Source: JBGTGG01 sp041746855
Lineage (GTDB): Bacteria; Bacteroidota; Bacteroidia; Cytophagales; Cyclobacteriaceae
DNA length: 32,622 nucleotides
Reading direction: 5' to 3'
Assembly: GCA_041746855.1 (NCBI GenBank)
Contig: JBGTGG010000030.1
Coordinates: 1-32,622, forward strand
Shown here one piece after another: positions 17,744 through 26,659 of the stretch. The notes beneath the pieces were generated by a model. The model was not told the origin of the DNA and did not search any database. It was given only the letters and a program-made list of their open reading frames with translations. The translations under genes and the position numbers were made by a program. Numbering within the stretch: the first letter of the stretch is position 1; each line of letters opens with the position of its first letter.

Positions 17744-18172
17744 ATGATCCGATTTATTATCCGTTTTATCAATTCCCTGCTGGCACGCTATCAGGTAATC
17801 CGTTTTATGATCGTGGGGGGAACTTCCGCCATCCTGGAATTCAGTCTCCTGGTGCTCATGGTAGAGAAGTTGAACATGGGATACCTCCCCGGGAACGTGT
17901 TGGCATTTTCTCTCACCAATATTGTAACCTATCTCTTAAGCCGGTATTTTGTTTTCTCACCCACCGATAAAAAGAAAAGCCATGAAGCTGTGCTTTTTGT
18001 TGTTTTCTTGTTTGGTGGATTGCTCATCAACCAATCCGTGCTTTGGGCCGTAGTTGAGTTTGGTGGATTGGATTACCGAATTTCAAAAGTGATCGCCATT
18101 CTGGTAACAATCGTCTGGAATTTCTTCACCCGAAAATATATTGTTTTCAAACCAACTGCAGATACGATCTGA
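17744..18172 (+). CDS. GtrA family membrane protein
   Basis: A 142-residue protein with four predicted membrane helices (about 18-38, 46-63, 83-103, 112-130) in the pattern of GtrA/DPMS accessory proteins, including FMIVGGTSAILEF in helix 1 and SRYFVF after helix 2. GtrA proteins are thought to help move lipid-linked sugars across the inner membrane. No glycosyltransferase is adjacent. It converges on thrC. Confidence 0.88.
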   Translation: MIRFIIRFINSLLARYQVIRFMIVGGTSAILEFSLLVLMVEKLNMGYLPGNVLAFSLTNIVTYLLSRYFVFSPTDKKKSHEAVLFVVFLFGGLLINQSVLWAVVEFGGLDYRISKVIAILVTIVWNFFTRKYIVFKPTADTI

Positions 18173-18189
18173 ATCTGAAGCACCTAATA

Positions 18190-18211
18190 TTGAAGTAAAC
18201 ATATTCTTCAA
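18190..18211. terminator. weak hairpin between convergent GtrA and thrC
   Basis: TTGAAG (18190-18195) and CTTCAA (18206-18211) form a six-base stem in the 57-base convergent gap. It is AT-rich and lacks a good T run on either strand, so terminator function is uncertain. Confidence 0.25.
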
Positions 18212-18229
18212 ATTAATCCCAACTGGTTT

Positions 18230-19534
18230 CTACAAGATTCCTTCAAGAAATTTTCGAAAGGAAGGATAATCACTTTTCTCTCTCGTGGCTACCTTTTCCT
18301 TTTTCATAAACGCTTGCAACGTTTCCGGGATGATAATTTTTTCCTCCACGACACTTTCCACCACTTCTTTAAATTTGGCGGGATGTGCGGTCTCCAGAAA
18401 AACTCCTGTTACTTCATTTGCTTCCAAATACTTTCGTAATCCTAAATAACCAATGGCTCCATGTGGATCGAGTAGATATCCCGTTGAAGCATAAACCTTC
18501 TTCATGCCCTCCGCAGTTTCAGCATCCGTAAAAGAATATCCGGTTATCCGCTCCCGCATTCTTTCATACTCGCCATCAAAAAGATCCAGTAAGCGTGCAA
18601 AGTTGCTGGGATTACCAACATCCATAGCATTGCTAATGGTTTGGACTGATTGACGTGGTTCAAAAAACCCTTTGTGCAAATACGCAGGAACCACATCGTT
18701 CGCATTCGTACTCGCCACAAAATGTTGAATGGGCAACCCCATTTTACTGGCAATAACCCCGGCTGTTAAATTCCCAAAGTTTCCACTGGGTACTGAAAAG
18801 ACGAATGGCTTGCCCAACTTCTTTAATTGTGCGTAAGCATAGAAATAATAAAATGATTGCGGAATCAGGCGGGCAATGTTGATGGAGTTGGCAGAAGTCA
18901 GAAAATGCTGCTCACAAAGTTCTGCGTCTGAAAATGCAGCCTTCACCAATCGCTGGCAATCATCAAAAGTACCCTCCACTTCGAGCGCCATTATATTTTG
19001 ACCAAGTGTGGTGAATTGTTTTTCCTGGATCTCACTCACTTTTCCAGAAGGGTATAAAATAATTACCTGAATTCCTTCCACGCCCAGGAAACCATTGGCT
19101 ACCGCACTGCCGGTGTCTCCTGAAGTTGCTGCTAAAATCGTGATCTTCTTTTTCTCATCTTTTGCAAAATAGCGCAGCAACTGCGACATAAACCGTGCAC
19201 CAAAATCTTTGAAAGCCATGGTGGGGCCATGAAACAATTCCAGTGAATAATGGCCTTTCTCCACTTCAACCAACGGAGCATCAAAATCAATGGTATGGTT
19301 GACAATGCGCTTAATCTCATCATCAGGAACTTCATCTTTCAAAAAAGCTTTCGCTACTGCATATCCGATTTCCTGAAAAGTGAGATGCTCAATTTCGTCA
19401 AAGAAAGAAGCTGGTAAAACAGGAATGGAATCAGGCATGAACAACCCGCCATCCTTTGCCTGACCATAGATTACAGCATCCCGCAAGGTCACGGATAACT
19501 GCTTATCATTTGTACTATAATATCGTAATGCCAT
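18230..19534 (-). CDS. thrC: threonine synthase
   Basis: A 434-residue PLP enzyme that converts O-phosphohomoserine to threonine, the last step of the pathway. The PLP Lys is in TMAFKDFGARF, the phosphate loop in AATSGDTGSAVANGF, and SANSINIARLIPQ and VPSGNFGN are further family marks. Its length fits the bacterial short class. It is the last gene of the thr operon, starting 6 bases after thrB. Confidence 0.96.
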   Translation of the reverse strand: MALRYYSTNDKQLSVTLRDAVIYGQAKDGGLFMPDSIPVLPASFFDEIEHLTFQEIGYAVAKAFLKDEVPDDEIKRIVNHTIDFDAPLVEVEKGHYSLELFHGPTMAFKDFGARFMSQLLRYFAKDEKKKITILAATSGDTGSAVANGFLGVEGIQVIILYPSGKVSEIQEKQFTTLGQNIMALEVEGTFDDCQRLVKAAFSDAELCEQHFLTSANSINIARLIPQSFYYFYAYAQLKKLGKPFVFSVPSGNFGNLTAGVIASKMGLPIQHFVASTNANDVVPAYLHKGFFEPRQSVQTISNAMDVGNPSNFARLLDLFDGEYERMRERITGYSFTDAETAEGMKKVYASTGYLLDPHGAIGYLGLRKYLEANEVTGVFLETAHPAKFKEVVESVVEEKIIIPETLQAFMKKEKVATREKSDYPSFRKFLEGIL

Positions 19535-19540
19535 CCTTAT

Positions 19541-20485
19541 TTATTCTATGATTCTTGCACCTTCCTTATTAACCTTCGAAACAAACACATCGCTTTCAAG
19601 GCCATTTTTCAAAAAACTATTTTTCATTTCCTTTCCAACTCTTTCTGCTGTTTCCAATGCATCACTAAACGCAAACAAGGTCGGCCCCGATCCGGATATC
19701 CCACATCCTAATGCCCCCGCTTGAACAGCAGCAGCTTTGACCTCATCAAAACCAGGAATCAATACAGAACGTATAGGCTCCGCAACAACATCCTTTAAAG
19801 ATCTTCCGATTAACGGATAATCGCTCAGCATTAACCCTGCTACCAACCCGGCAACATTTCCCCACTGTGTTACGGCATCACTGATAGAAATCATCTTTCG
19901 GAGAATCCTTCTTGAATCTGCAGTCTTTACTTCCAGGTGAGGATGAACAAGTGTACAATACAATCGATCAGGTGTTGGAATTTCAACAATATCGAGCGGG
20001 TTATAATCACGCACCAACACACATCCACCCAATAAACACGGAGCAGCATTATCGGCATGGCCCGCACCACAGGCGATGCGTTCTGCATCCAAAGCAAAGG
20101 TTAACAATTCTTTTTTGGAATACGGTTCATTCATTAAATGATTGATGGCTACAAGGGCGGCAACCGAACTTGCAGCACTTGAGCCCATGCCACTGCCAAG
20201 GGGTAAATTTTTATGCAGGATAATTTCGACACCTTGAGAAGAGTTGATCGAATTTAAAAAAGATTGTACTGCAACGCTTGCTGTATTTTGATCTGCCGCT
20301 AGCGGCAACCGACCACTGTCTCCATAAATTTTTTTCATGGTAACACGCTGATCCGAAGTCAAGGTGAGTTCCACTTCATCTCCGGGTGCCTCCACCGCCA
20401 TTCCCAGTACATCAAATCCGCAAGAAACATTGCCGATCGATGCCGGAGCAAATGCCCTTATACTTTTCACTTTTTTAATTTCCAT
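19541..20485 (-). CDS. thrB: homoserine kinase
   Basis: A 314-residue GHMP kinase that phosphorylates homoserine. The ATP loop is LPLGSGMGSSAASSVAAL, and GCGISGSGPTLFAF is the third GHMP motif. The frame is open to an ATG at 20518, but the start at 20485 (MEIKKVKSIRAFAPASIGN) fits the family N-terminus. It overlaps the 3' end of thrA by 11 bases, a sign of translational coupling. Confidence 0.95.
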   Translation of the reverse strand: MEIKKVKSIRAFAPASIGNVSCGFDVLGMAVEAPGDEVELTLTSDQRVTMKKIYGDSGRLPLAADQNTASVAVQSFLNSINSSQGVEIILHKNLPLGSGMGSSAASSVAALVAINHLMNEPYSKKELLTFALDAERIACGAGHADNAAPCLLGGCVLVRDYNPLDIVEIPTPDRLYCTLVHPHLEVKTADSRRILRKMISISDAVTQWGNVAGLVAGLMLSDYPLIGRSLKDVVAEPIRSVLIPGFDEVKAAAVQAGALGCGISGSGPTLFAFSDALETAERVGKEMKNSFLKNGLESDVFVSKVNKEGARIIE

Positions 20486-22925
20486 AATGTCCGATTCGAA
20501 TGATATCAGCAAAAACACCGGCTGCCGTTACTTCTGCACCTGCACCCGGTCCACGAATTACCATTGGTCTTTCGTGATAACGCTCCGTGGTGAGCAAGAT
20601 AATATTATCGCTACCATCCAACGAATAAAAAGGATGTTGTTCTCCAACACTATCGAGTTTGATTTTTACCGCTCCGTTTTCCAATACTGCCATGTACCGT
20701 AGTCTTTCCTTTTTAGCGGCAGCAGCGCTTTTCATTTCCTCAAAGGAATCATTGTGTGCCTCCAATTCCGTAAAGAATTTTGCGATATCCATTTCCCCAC
20801 GGCAATTTTCAGGAACCAGGTTCTCCACACGTACATCATCAATTTCCAAATCAATTCCAGCTTCACGCGATAAGATTAAAATCTTTCTGGCCACATCCAT
20901 TCCATTCAAGTCATCACGTGGATCGGGTTCTGTATATCCTTTCTCCTTTGCTTCCTTTACAACATCGCTGAATTTTTTATCGTCTTTAAAGGCACTGAAA
21001 ATATAATTCAACGTTCCACTTAACACACCCTCAATTTTCATCACCTTATCACCACTCCAAATCAAATCATTCAAGGTATTGATTACAGGAAGCCCGGCAC
21101 CAACATTGGTTTCATACAAAAACTTGACACCACGTTTCTTTGCAGTTACTTTCAGCTGCTTATACTTTTCAAGCGAACCCGAGTTTCCTTTTTTATTTGG
21201 TGTAACGATGGAGATATTCGAAGCTAAAATAGTGTTGTAAAAATTAGTAACCTCCTCACTGGAAGTGCAGTCAAGAAAAATACTATTCGATAAATTCAGG
21301 GAAATCATTTTGTCGGTGAACGCTTCCATTTCCATTTCCTCTCCATTTGCCAACAGATCAACAGGGTTTGCATTTAAGTCCAGTCCGCGTTCATCAAAAA
21401 CCATCTTCTTGCTATTGGCCAGCCCGATCAGATTAATTTCCAACAAACTTTCCTCCGCTAGTTTCCTTGTCTGATTCTTCACCATCTTCATTAACGACTT
21501 GCCAATCAAACCCGCTCCCACCATAAATAGATTCAACACCCGATGGTCAGAAAGAAAGAATGCTTCATGCAAGGCATTGAGTCCCTTTTTAATATCCTCT
21601 TGTTTGATAACGGCCGAGATGTTTAACTCGGAAGAACCCTGTGCGATTGCATTCACGTTTACACCATTCTTTCCAAGCGCCCCGAACATCCTTCCACTCG
21701 TTCCCGGGTTTTGCTTCATGTTCTCTCCAACAATCGCAACAATTGCCAACTCATTTTCAACCGCTACCGGATCCATTTGTCCATTTTGAATTTCATATTG
21801 AAATTCTTTTTCAATACTATCTTTTGCAAGCCGAACATTTTTTGTTTCAATCGCAAAACAAATTGAATGCTCAGAAGACGCCTGACTAATCAAGATGATG
21901 TTCACTTTCTCACGACCCAATACACTAAATATGCGCATCGAAATACCAGCAACACCCACAAGCCCACTGCCCTGGATGTTGATTAAGCTAATTCCATTCA
22001 TCGATGAAATTCCCTTGATCAATTTTCCGTTGGTAACTTCCGCAGAAATGAGCGTACCCTGTCCGTTAGGATTAAATGTGTTTTTAATCCATATCGGGAT
22101 TTTATTCGCCATAGCCGGCTGCATGGTGGCTGGGAAAATCACCTTCGCACCAAAGTGTGAAAGCTCCATCGCTTCGTCATAACTTATTTGCGGAACGGTA
22201 AATGCTTTTGTAACCAAGCGTGGATCACTGGTCATCATCCCATCGACATCGGTCCAAATTTCCAACGTCTCTGCATTTAATGCACCTGCCAAAATCGCAG
22301 CGGTATAATCCGAACCGCTCCGGCCAATGGTGGTGGTCTCCCCTTCCGGTGAAGCGCCAATAAAACCAGTTACCACTTGCACTTCCTGATGCGCGTTGAA
22401 GAACTTCCTGATCTTCTTATCGGTACCAGCAAAATCCACTTTCGCATGTCCGAAACTATTATCCGTAAGAATAATACTACGCGCATCCAGAAATGAGCAG
22501 TTGAACGCACGCTCCTTCAATGCCGCAGATAAAATAAAACATGACAATCGCTCACCAAAACTCATGATGTAATCAAGGGTGCGAAGTGTCCGCTCCCGTA
22601 CCAGAAATACACCATGCAGTACATCTTCCAATTCATTGAACAAAGACTTAACTTCTGAAAGAATAGCGCCACGGTTTTGGATGCCAATCAAATCACGCAC
22701 AGCATCAAGATGCCGTTTTTCAATTTCACCAAGTTTTTCTTTATAAGCTTGATCGTTTGACAACGCCATCTTGCTCGTTTCTATCAATTGATCTGTGATT
22801 CCTCCAAATGCTGAAAACACAACTGCGAGGGTTGACTTTTCTTTTTCCTTTTTTAGGATTTCGATAACCGATTGGATTCTTTCCGATGTGGCGATTGAAG
22901 AGCCACCAAATTTTAAAATTTTCAT
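20475..22925 (-). CDS. thrA: bifunctional aspartate kinase / homoserine dehydrogenase I
   Basis: An 816-residue fusion of the first and third enzymes of threonine/methionine synthesis from aspartate. The aspartate kinase part (about 1-295) begins with MKILKFGGSS and contains GRSGSDYTAA. ACT regulatory domains follow (about 310-460), the expected site of threonine feedback. The homoserine dehydrogenase part (about 465-816) starts with the NAD(P) loop VGAGLIGKSL and has NVGAGLPVINTL and GVLSGTLNYIFS with the catalytic Lys region after GYTEPDPRDDLNG. It heads thrABC and is preceded by a Thr/Ile-rich leader ORF, so expression is probably set by charged threonyl- and isoleucyl-tRNA. Confidence 0.96.
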   Translation of the reverse strand: MKILKFGGSSIATSERIQSVIEILKKEKEKSTLAVVFSAFGGITDQLIETSKMALSNDQAYKEKLGEIEKRHLDAVRDLIGIQNRGAILSEVKSLFNELEDVLHGVFLVRERTLRTLDYIMSFGERLSCFILSAALKERAFNCSFLDARSIILTDNSFGHAKVDFAGTDKKIRKFFNAHQEVQVVTGFIGASPEGETTTIGRSGSDYTAAILAGALNAETLEIWTDVDGMMTSDPRLVTKAFTVPQISYDEAMELSHFGAKVIFPATMQPAMANKIPIWIKNTFNPNGQGTLISAEVTNGKLIKGISSMNGISLINIQGSGLVGVAGISMRIFSVLGREKVNIILISQASSEHSICFAIETKNVRLAKDSIEKEFQYEIQNGQMDPVAVENELAIVAIVGENMKQNPGTSGRMFGALGKNGVNVNAIAQGSSELNISAVIKQEDIKKGLNALHEAFFLSDHRVLNLFMVGAGLIGKSLMKMVKNQTRKLAEESLLEINLIGLANSKKMVFDERGLDLNANPVDLLANGEEMEMEAFTDKMISLNLSNSIFLDCTSSEEVTNFYNTILASNISIVTPNKKGNSGSLEKYKQLKVTAKKRGVKFLYETNVGAGLPVINTLNDLIWSGDKVMKIEGVLSGTLNYIFSAFKDDKKFSDVVKEAKEKGYTEPDPRDDLNGMDVARKILILSREAGIDLEIDDVRVENLVPENCRGEMDIAKFFTELEAHNDSFEEMKSAAAAKKERLRYMAVLENGAVKIKLDSVGEQHPFYSLDGSDNIILLTTERYHERPMVIRGPGAGAEVTAAGVFADIIRIGHYGN

Positions 22926-22963
22926 AAACAGGATAAAATGATCAAAATGAAATTGCGATCTTT

Positions 22964-23016
22964 AAAAAGACCAATTGAATTGGGATGATATGGGAGCTCG
23001 ATCGGGGATTACCCCG
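22964..23016 (-). promoter_or_regulatory. candidate attenuator between thr leader ORF and thrA
   Basis: On the minus strand the leader stop codon lies in the loop of a CGGGG-TAAT-CCCCG hairpin (23003-23016). Downstream, CCAAT-TCA-ATTGG (22971-22983) is followed by TCTTTTT (22964-22970), a weak terminator-like arrangement. Part of it can alternatively pair with GATCGCAATT nearer thrA. The stems are less stable than those of the E. coli thr attenuator. Confidence 0.4.
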
Positions 23017-23107
23017 TAATAGTTGTGGTTGTAATAATGGAAATAAAAGTAAACCCGGATTCGGATCTTGCTTTCATTTGGGATTGTATCGCTGTTGATT
23101 CCATCAT
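23009..23107 (-). CDS. thrL: thr operon leader peptide (ThrL-like)
   Basis: A short ORF 83 bases upstream of thrA. From ATG 23107 it encodes 32 residues; from the internal ATG 23077 it encodes 22. Its C-terminal end reads FTFISIITTTTITG, with six Thr and four Ile in the last fourteen residues. This matches the composition of E. coli ThrL, whose run of Thr and Ile codons senses both charged tRNAs. Position, strand and composition all fit a leader of the threonine operon. Which ATG is used is not decided by the sequence. Confidence 0.75.
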   Translation of the reverse strand: MMESTAIQSQMKARSESGFTFISIITTTTITG

Positions 23108-23144
23108 TAGTCGATGCGAATTAATAACCTCAAAAGCTGTTTTG

Positions 23145-23152
23145 CAAATAAA
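23145..23152 (-). promoter_or_regulatory. possible -7 element of the thr operon
   Basis: On the minus strand TTTATTTG differs from TAnnTTTG at one base and lies 37 bases before the first leader ATG. No clear -33 TTG is found upstream. Confidence 0.28.
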
Positions 23153-23182
23153 TTTTAATGATTTTTGCTCACGTTTTCACGA

Positions 23183-23195
23183 ACTAACAGTTAGT
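23183..23195. promoter_or_regulatory. palindrome in the thr/thioesterase divergent region
   Basis: ACTAACAGTTAGT is a perfect 6+1+6 palindrome, flanked more loosely by CGAAC and GTTCG (23180-23184, 23201-23205). It lies in the 319-base gap between thrA and the thioesterase gene, upstream of both transcription units, so an operator is possible. Apart from this, the leader ORF and its hairpins, I see nothing else in the gap. Confidence 0.3.
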
Positions 23196-23244
23196 AGCAC
23201 GTTCGGTAACGATTGAAATCATCTCAAAACAACTAAATACATAA

Positions 23245-23772
23245 ATGGAGGGACAAGAAAAATTTCCGCATCAATCTGAAATCAGCATGACTGAACTGGT
23301 TTTGCCGAACGATACCAACACCTTAAACAACCTGATGGGTGGACGACTCATGCATTGGATGGATATTGTTTCGGCTATCTCTGCACAAAAGCATTCAAGT
23401 TCTACGGTTGTTACTGCTTCTGTTGATAATATTTCATTTAAACATCCAATTGCCCTTGGCAATGTTGTAACCCTTAAAGCAAAAGTGACGCGGGCATTTA
23501 ACTCCTCGATGGAAGTGCGCATTGATGTCCACGCAGAAGATATCCCGAAAGGTGAAAAGTTCGAAAGCAACAGTGCATTTTTTACATTTGTTGCCGTTGA
23601 CAGCGAAACCCGGCCCGTGAAAGTGCCCTCCATTAAACCTCAAACTGAGGAAGAAAGAGCATTGTATGATGGAGCCTTACGCAGAAGACAACTTCGATTA
23701 ATTTTAGCGGGTAAATTAAAACCAAGCGAAGCAAACGAGTTAAAGTCTATCTTTGACATAAAAGATATTTAA
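23245..23772 (+). CDS. acyl-CoA thioesterase, hotdog fold (YciA/BACH-like)
   Basis: A 175-residue single hotdog domain that hydrolyses acyl-CoA to free acid and CoA. The diagnostic stretch is LPNDTNTLNNLMGGRLMHWMD, with the catalytic Asn/Asp positions of acyl-CoA hydrolases, followed by TASVDNISFKHPI and the VTLKAKVTRAFNSSMEV strands. Chain-length preference cannot be told. The next ORF starts at the base after its stop, so the two form a pair. Confidence 0.9.
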   Translation: MEGQEKFPHQSEISMTELVLPNDTNTLNNLMGGRLMHWMDIVSAISAQKHSSSTVVTASVDNISFKHPIALGNVVTLKAKVTRAFNSSMEVRIDVHAEDIPKGEKFESNSAFFTFVAVDSETRPVKVPSIKPQTEEERALYDGALRRRQLRLILAGKLKPSEANELKSIFDIKDI

Positions 23773-24159
23773 ATGGATCCACGCTCACCTATTGTTGCAG
23801 ACCTTTTTCAAGAAGAGATTTATGAAATCAAAGACCGGGTGCTCATCGTTCTCGCTGAACCCTGGGAATCCGTTTCACCTGAAGACAAGCTACTACTTTC
23901 AAAAATCTTAGGCGCGGTTAAACTTCACATGGATGGCGTGCAAATTATCAATCAGCCTTCCTTCACTCCGGAGGCATTGAAAACACTATCCCCAAAATGG
24001 GCCATCCGATTTTCGAGCGATGCATCTGACAGCCTTCCGTATTATGAAGCAACAGCAGTGGACGAATGCAAGGTCATTAAATCACATCCGCTGGCGGAAT
24101 TGGATGATGCTCGAAAAAAGAATCTATGGATGGCATTGAAAGGCTTGCTAGCCAGTTAA
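23773..24159 (+). CDS. conserved-looking protein of unknown function
   Basis: A 128-residue soluble protein that begins directly after the thioesterase stop. It has alternating helix/strand segments: DRVLIVLAEPW, a helix KLLLSKILGAVKL, then WAIRFSSDA and a C-terminal helix with LDDARKKNLWMALKGLL. The strand-helix layout and the final K..LW..L helix remind me of HolD (the DNA polymerase III psi subunit), but this is a remote pattern, not an identification. No signal peptide or membrane segment. Confidence 0.7.
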   Translation: MDPRSPIVADLFQEEIYEIKDRVLIVLAEPWESVSPEDKLLLSKILGAVKLHMDGVQIINQPSFTPEALKTLSPKWAIRFSSDASDSLPYYEATAVDECKVIKSHPLAELDDARKKNLWMALKGLLAS

Positions 24160-24177
24160 AAACAGCGAAATAATCAA

Positions 24178-24209
24178 TTTTGCGGGTTATGCCAGTTATT
24201 CTATCTTTG
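24178..24209 (+). promoter_or_regulatory. consensus promoter of the pyrophosphatase gene
   Basis: TTTTG at 24178-24182 and TATCTTTG at 24202-24209 (perfect TAnnTTTG) are 19 bases apart. This is the best promoter match in the window, and leaves a leader of roughly 65 bases before the ATG. Confidence 0.7.
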
Positions 24210-24280
24210 CGGGACTTTTTAAAAAACCACCCCTTTAACGGGAAATATTGAGGCTTTATACTTGAAAATCTAAACAAAAA

Positions 24281-26566
24281 ATGGAAAACGTAATTTATCT
24301 AATGCCTGCACTAGGTGCCCTCGGGTTGATCTTTGTGATCTGGAAGAGTGCCTGGGTTAACAAACAAGATGCCGGAACCGACAAAATGAAAGAAATTGCC
24401 AAGCACATCGCGGATGGAGCTATGGCCTTCCTTAAAGCTGAATATAAAGTGCTTGGGATTTTCGTTGTATGCGTTGCCTTGTTGCTGGCATTTACTGCGA
24501 ATAGCGAAACATCTTCTCCGCTGGTTGCCATGTCCTTCGTAATGGGGGCTTTCTGTTCCGGACTTGCCGGTTTTATTGGTATGCGCATCGCAACCAAAGC
24601 AAACGTAAGAACCACCAATGCCGCTCGTACCAGTTTAGGTAAAGCACTCGAAGTTGCTTTCTCGGGAGGATCGGTAATGGGTATGGGCGTTGTTGGGCTT
24701 GGCGTTTTAGGATTAAGTCTTTTATTCATTCTTTATCAAAACATGTTTACCGGCATCACGCAGGTGCTTACTGTCTTAACAGGTTTTTCTTTTGGTGCTT
24801 CTTCCATTGCGTTGTTTGCACGTGTAGGTGGTGGTATCTATACCAAAGCCGCTGATGTGGGTGCCGACCTTGTTGGAAAAGTGGAAGCAGGTATTCCTGA
24901 AGACCATCCATTAAACCCTGCTACTATTGCGGATAACGTAGGTGACAACGTAGGTGATGTTGCCGGTATGGGAGCCGATTTGTTTGAATCGTATGTTGGA
25001 TCCATCATTGGTACCATGGTATTGGGTGCGGCTTTTATGTCCACTACTTTTATTGATAGTTTCAACGGACTTTCTGCCGTATTACTTCCTTTAGTATTGG
25101 CAGGTGTTGGAATTGTAATGTCTTTCATCGGAACATTCTTCGTGCGCGTTAAAGAAGGTGGAAATCCTCAAACGGCATTGAACACAGGCGAACTTGTTTC
25201 CGCTGTTTTAATGATTATAGCTTCCTGGTTTATTATCAAAAATATGCTTCCTGCCGAATGGTACTTCCAGGATCCATTGTACGCCTGGGCTGATCCTGAA
25301 TTAGGAAACCGTTATACCTCAACCGGAATTTTCTTCGCCACCATTATTGGTTTAGTAGGCGGGCTTTTAGTAGGACTTGTAACAGAATATTATACAGGAA
25401 CCGGAAAAGGTCCTGTCCTTAGCATCGCCCGTCAATCGGCTACCGGTAGCGCAACGAATATCATTGCAGGTCTTGGTGTGGGTATGATGTCAACCGCTAT
25501 TCCAATTATCATTATAGCAGTAGCGATCATGGGTGCCTTCCACTATGGTGGATTATATGGTATCGCGATTGCTGCGGTAGGTATGCTTTCAAATTTAGGA
25601 ATTCAACTTGCCGTTGATGCATACGGGCCTATCTCCGATAATGCCGGTGGTATTGCCGAGATGTCTGAATTGCCAAAAGAAGTTCGTTCCCGTACTGATA
25701 AATTGGATGCTGTAGGAAATACAACAGCCGCTATCGGAAAAGGATTTGCGATTGCCTCTGCTGCGTTAACAGCCCTTGCCCTTTTTGGTGCGTTCATGAC
25801 GACTGCCAGAATCCCGTCAATTGATGTGAGTAAAGCAAACGTAATGGCCGGTTTGTTCTTAGGAGCGATGTTGCCATTTGTATTCTCTGCCCTCGCGATG
25901 AATGCGGTTGGTAAAGCTGCGATGTACATGATTGAAGAAGTACGCAGACAATTCAAAACCATCCCTGCTTTGACTGCTGCATTAGCAGTAATGCGTAAGA
26001 ACGGTGAAACACCGATGAGCGAATGGTCTGCAGAAGATGTTAAAACTTTCCGCGATGCCGATGGTAAAGCGGAGTATGGAAAATGTGTAGAGATCTCTAC
26101 TAACGGTGCGATTCGTCAAATGGTATTGCCTGGATTAATGGCCGTTGTTGCTCCGCTGATCATTGCTTTTACGCCAGGTATGGGAGCTGAAGCATTGGGT
26201 GGATTATTAGCCGGTGTAACTGTTTCCGGTGTATTGATGGCAATCTTCCAATCAAATGCCGGTGGTGCCTGGGACAATGCCAAGAAAATGTTTGAAGAAG
26301 GTGTAGAAGTGAATGGCGAGATGCACTACAAAGGATCGGAAGCGCATAAAGCAGCCGTTGTTGGAGATACTGTTGGTGATCCATTCAAGGATACCTCCGG
26401 ACCATCCCTTAATATCTTGTTGAAATTGATGTCTGTTATTGCGCTGGTAATTGCTCCAATGATTGCAGTTACAGATACTGTTACGACAGGAGCTAATACG
26501 GATATAAAACCTAAAGTAGAAACGGTTACAAAGGTTACAGCCTCCGAAATCATTGAGGTAAAGTAG
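24281..26566 (+). CDS. hppA: membrane-bound K+-dependent pyrophosphatase (ion pump)
   Basis: A 761-residue integral membrane pump with about 16 helices that uses pyrophosphate hydrolysis to move Na+ and/or H+. The substrate site is seen in ADLVGKVEAGIPEDHP, NPATIADNVGDNVGD and the late GDTVGDPFKDTSGPSLN. GNTTAA with Ala483 marks the K+-dependent class; K+-independent pumps have Lys there. Whether it moves Na+, H+ or both cannot be read with confidence. A short hydrophilic C-terminal tail follows the last helix. It is a single-gene unit with its own promoter and terminator. Confidence 0.96.
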   Translation: MENVIYLMPALGALGLIFVIWKSAWVNKQDAGTDKMKEIAKHIADGAMAFLKAEYKVLGIFVVCVALLLAFTANSETSSPLVAMSFVMGAFCSGLAGFIGMRIATKANVRTTNAARTSLGKALEVAFSGGSVMGMGVVGLGVLGLSLLFILYQNMFTGITQVLTVLTGFSFGASSIALFARVGGGIYTKAADVGADLVGKVEAGIPEDHPLNPATIADNVGDNVGDVAGMGADLFESYVGSIIGTMVLGAAFMSTTFIDSFNGLSAVLLPLVLAGVGIVMSFIGTFFVRVKEGGNPQTALNTGELVSAVLMIIASWFIIKNMLPAEWYFQDPLYAWADPELGNRYTSTGIFFATIIGLVGGLLVGLVTEYYTGTGKGPVLSIARQSATGSATNIIAGLGVGMMSTAIPIIIIAVAIMGAFHYGGLYGIAIAAVGMLSNLGIQLAVDAYGPISDNAGGIAEMSELPKEVRSRTDKLDAVGNTTAAIGKGFAIASAALTALALFGAFMTTARIPSIDVSKANVMAGLFLGAMLPFVFSALAMNAVGKAAMYMIEEVRRQFKTIPALTAALAVMRKNGETPMSEWSAEDVKTFRDADGKAEYGKCVEISTNGAIRQMVLPGLMAVVAPLIIAFTPGMGAEALGGLLAGVTVSGVLMAIFQSNAGGAWDNAKKMFEEGVEVNGEMHYKGSEAHKAAVVGDTVGDPFKDTSGPSLNILLKLMSVIALVIAPMIAVTDTVTTGANTDIKPKVETVTKVTASEIIEVK

Positions 26567-26582
26567 TCTTTAAAGAAAACAC

Positions 26583-26615
26583 AAAAAGGCTTCTCCAATT
26601 GGGGAGGCCTTTTTT
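26583..26615 (+). terminator. strong rho-independent terminator after hppA
   Basis: A 14-base stem, AAAAAGGCTTCTCC (26583-26596) with GGGGAGGCCTTTTT (26601-26614) around AATT, includes two G-T pairs and runs into a T tract. Confidence 0.93.
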
Positions 26616-26659
26616 ATTTGCGTCAAAATGCCCATTTTTTCTTCGTATTATTGCCTATT

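Noticed and set aside
23025..23216. Plus-strand 63-codon ORF in the thrA upstream gap
   Set aside because: It is antisense to the Thr/Ile-rich leader, has no family-like pattern and no promoter; the minus-strand leader explains the region better.
24295..24729. Minus-strand 144-codon ORF and similar ones opposite hppA
   Set aside because: Shadow frames of a highly conserved pump gene; no start context or family resemblance.
26618..26659. Upstream TTG start for the DUF2147 gene
   Set aside because: It lies in the T-rich tail of the hppA terminator, and the ATG at 26660 gives a normal signal peptide.
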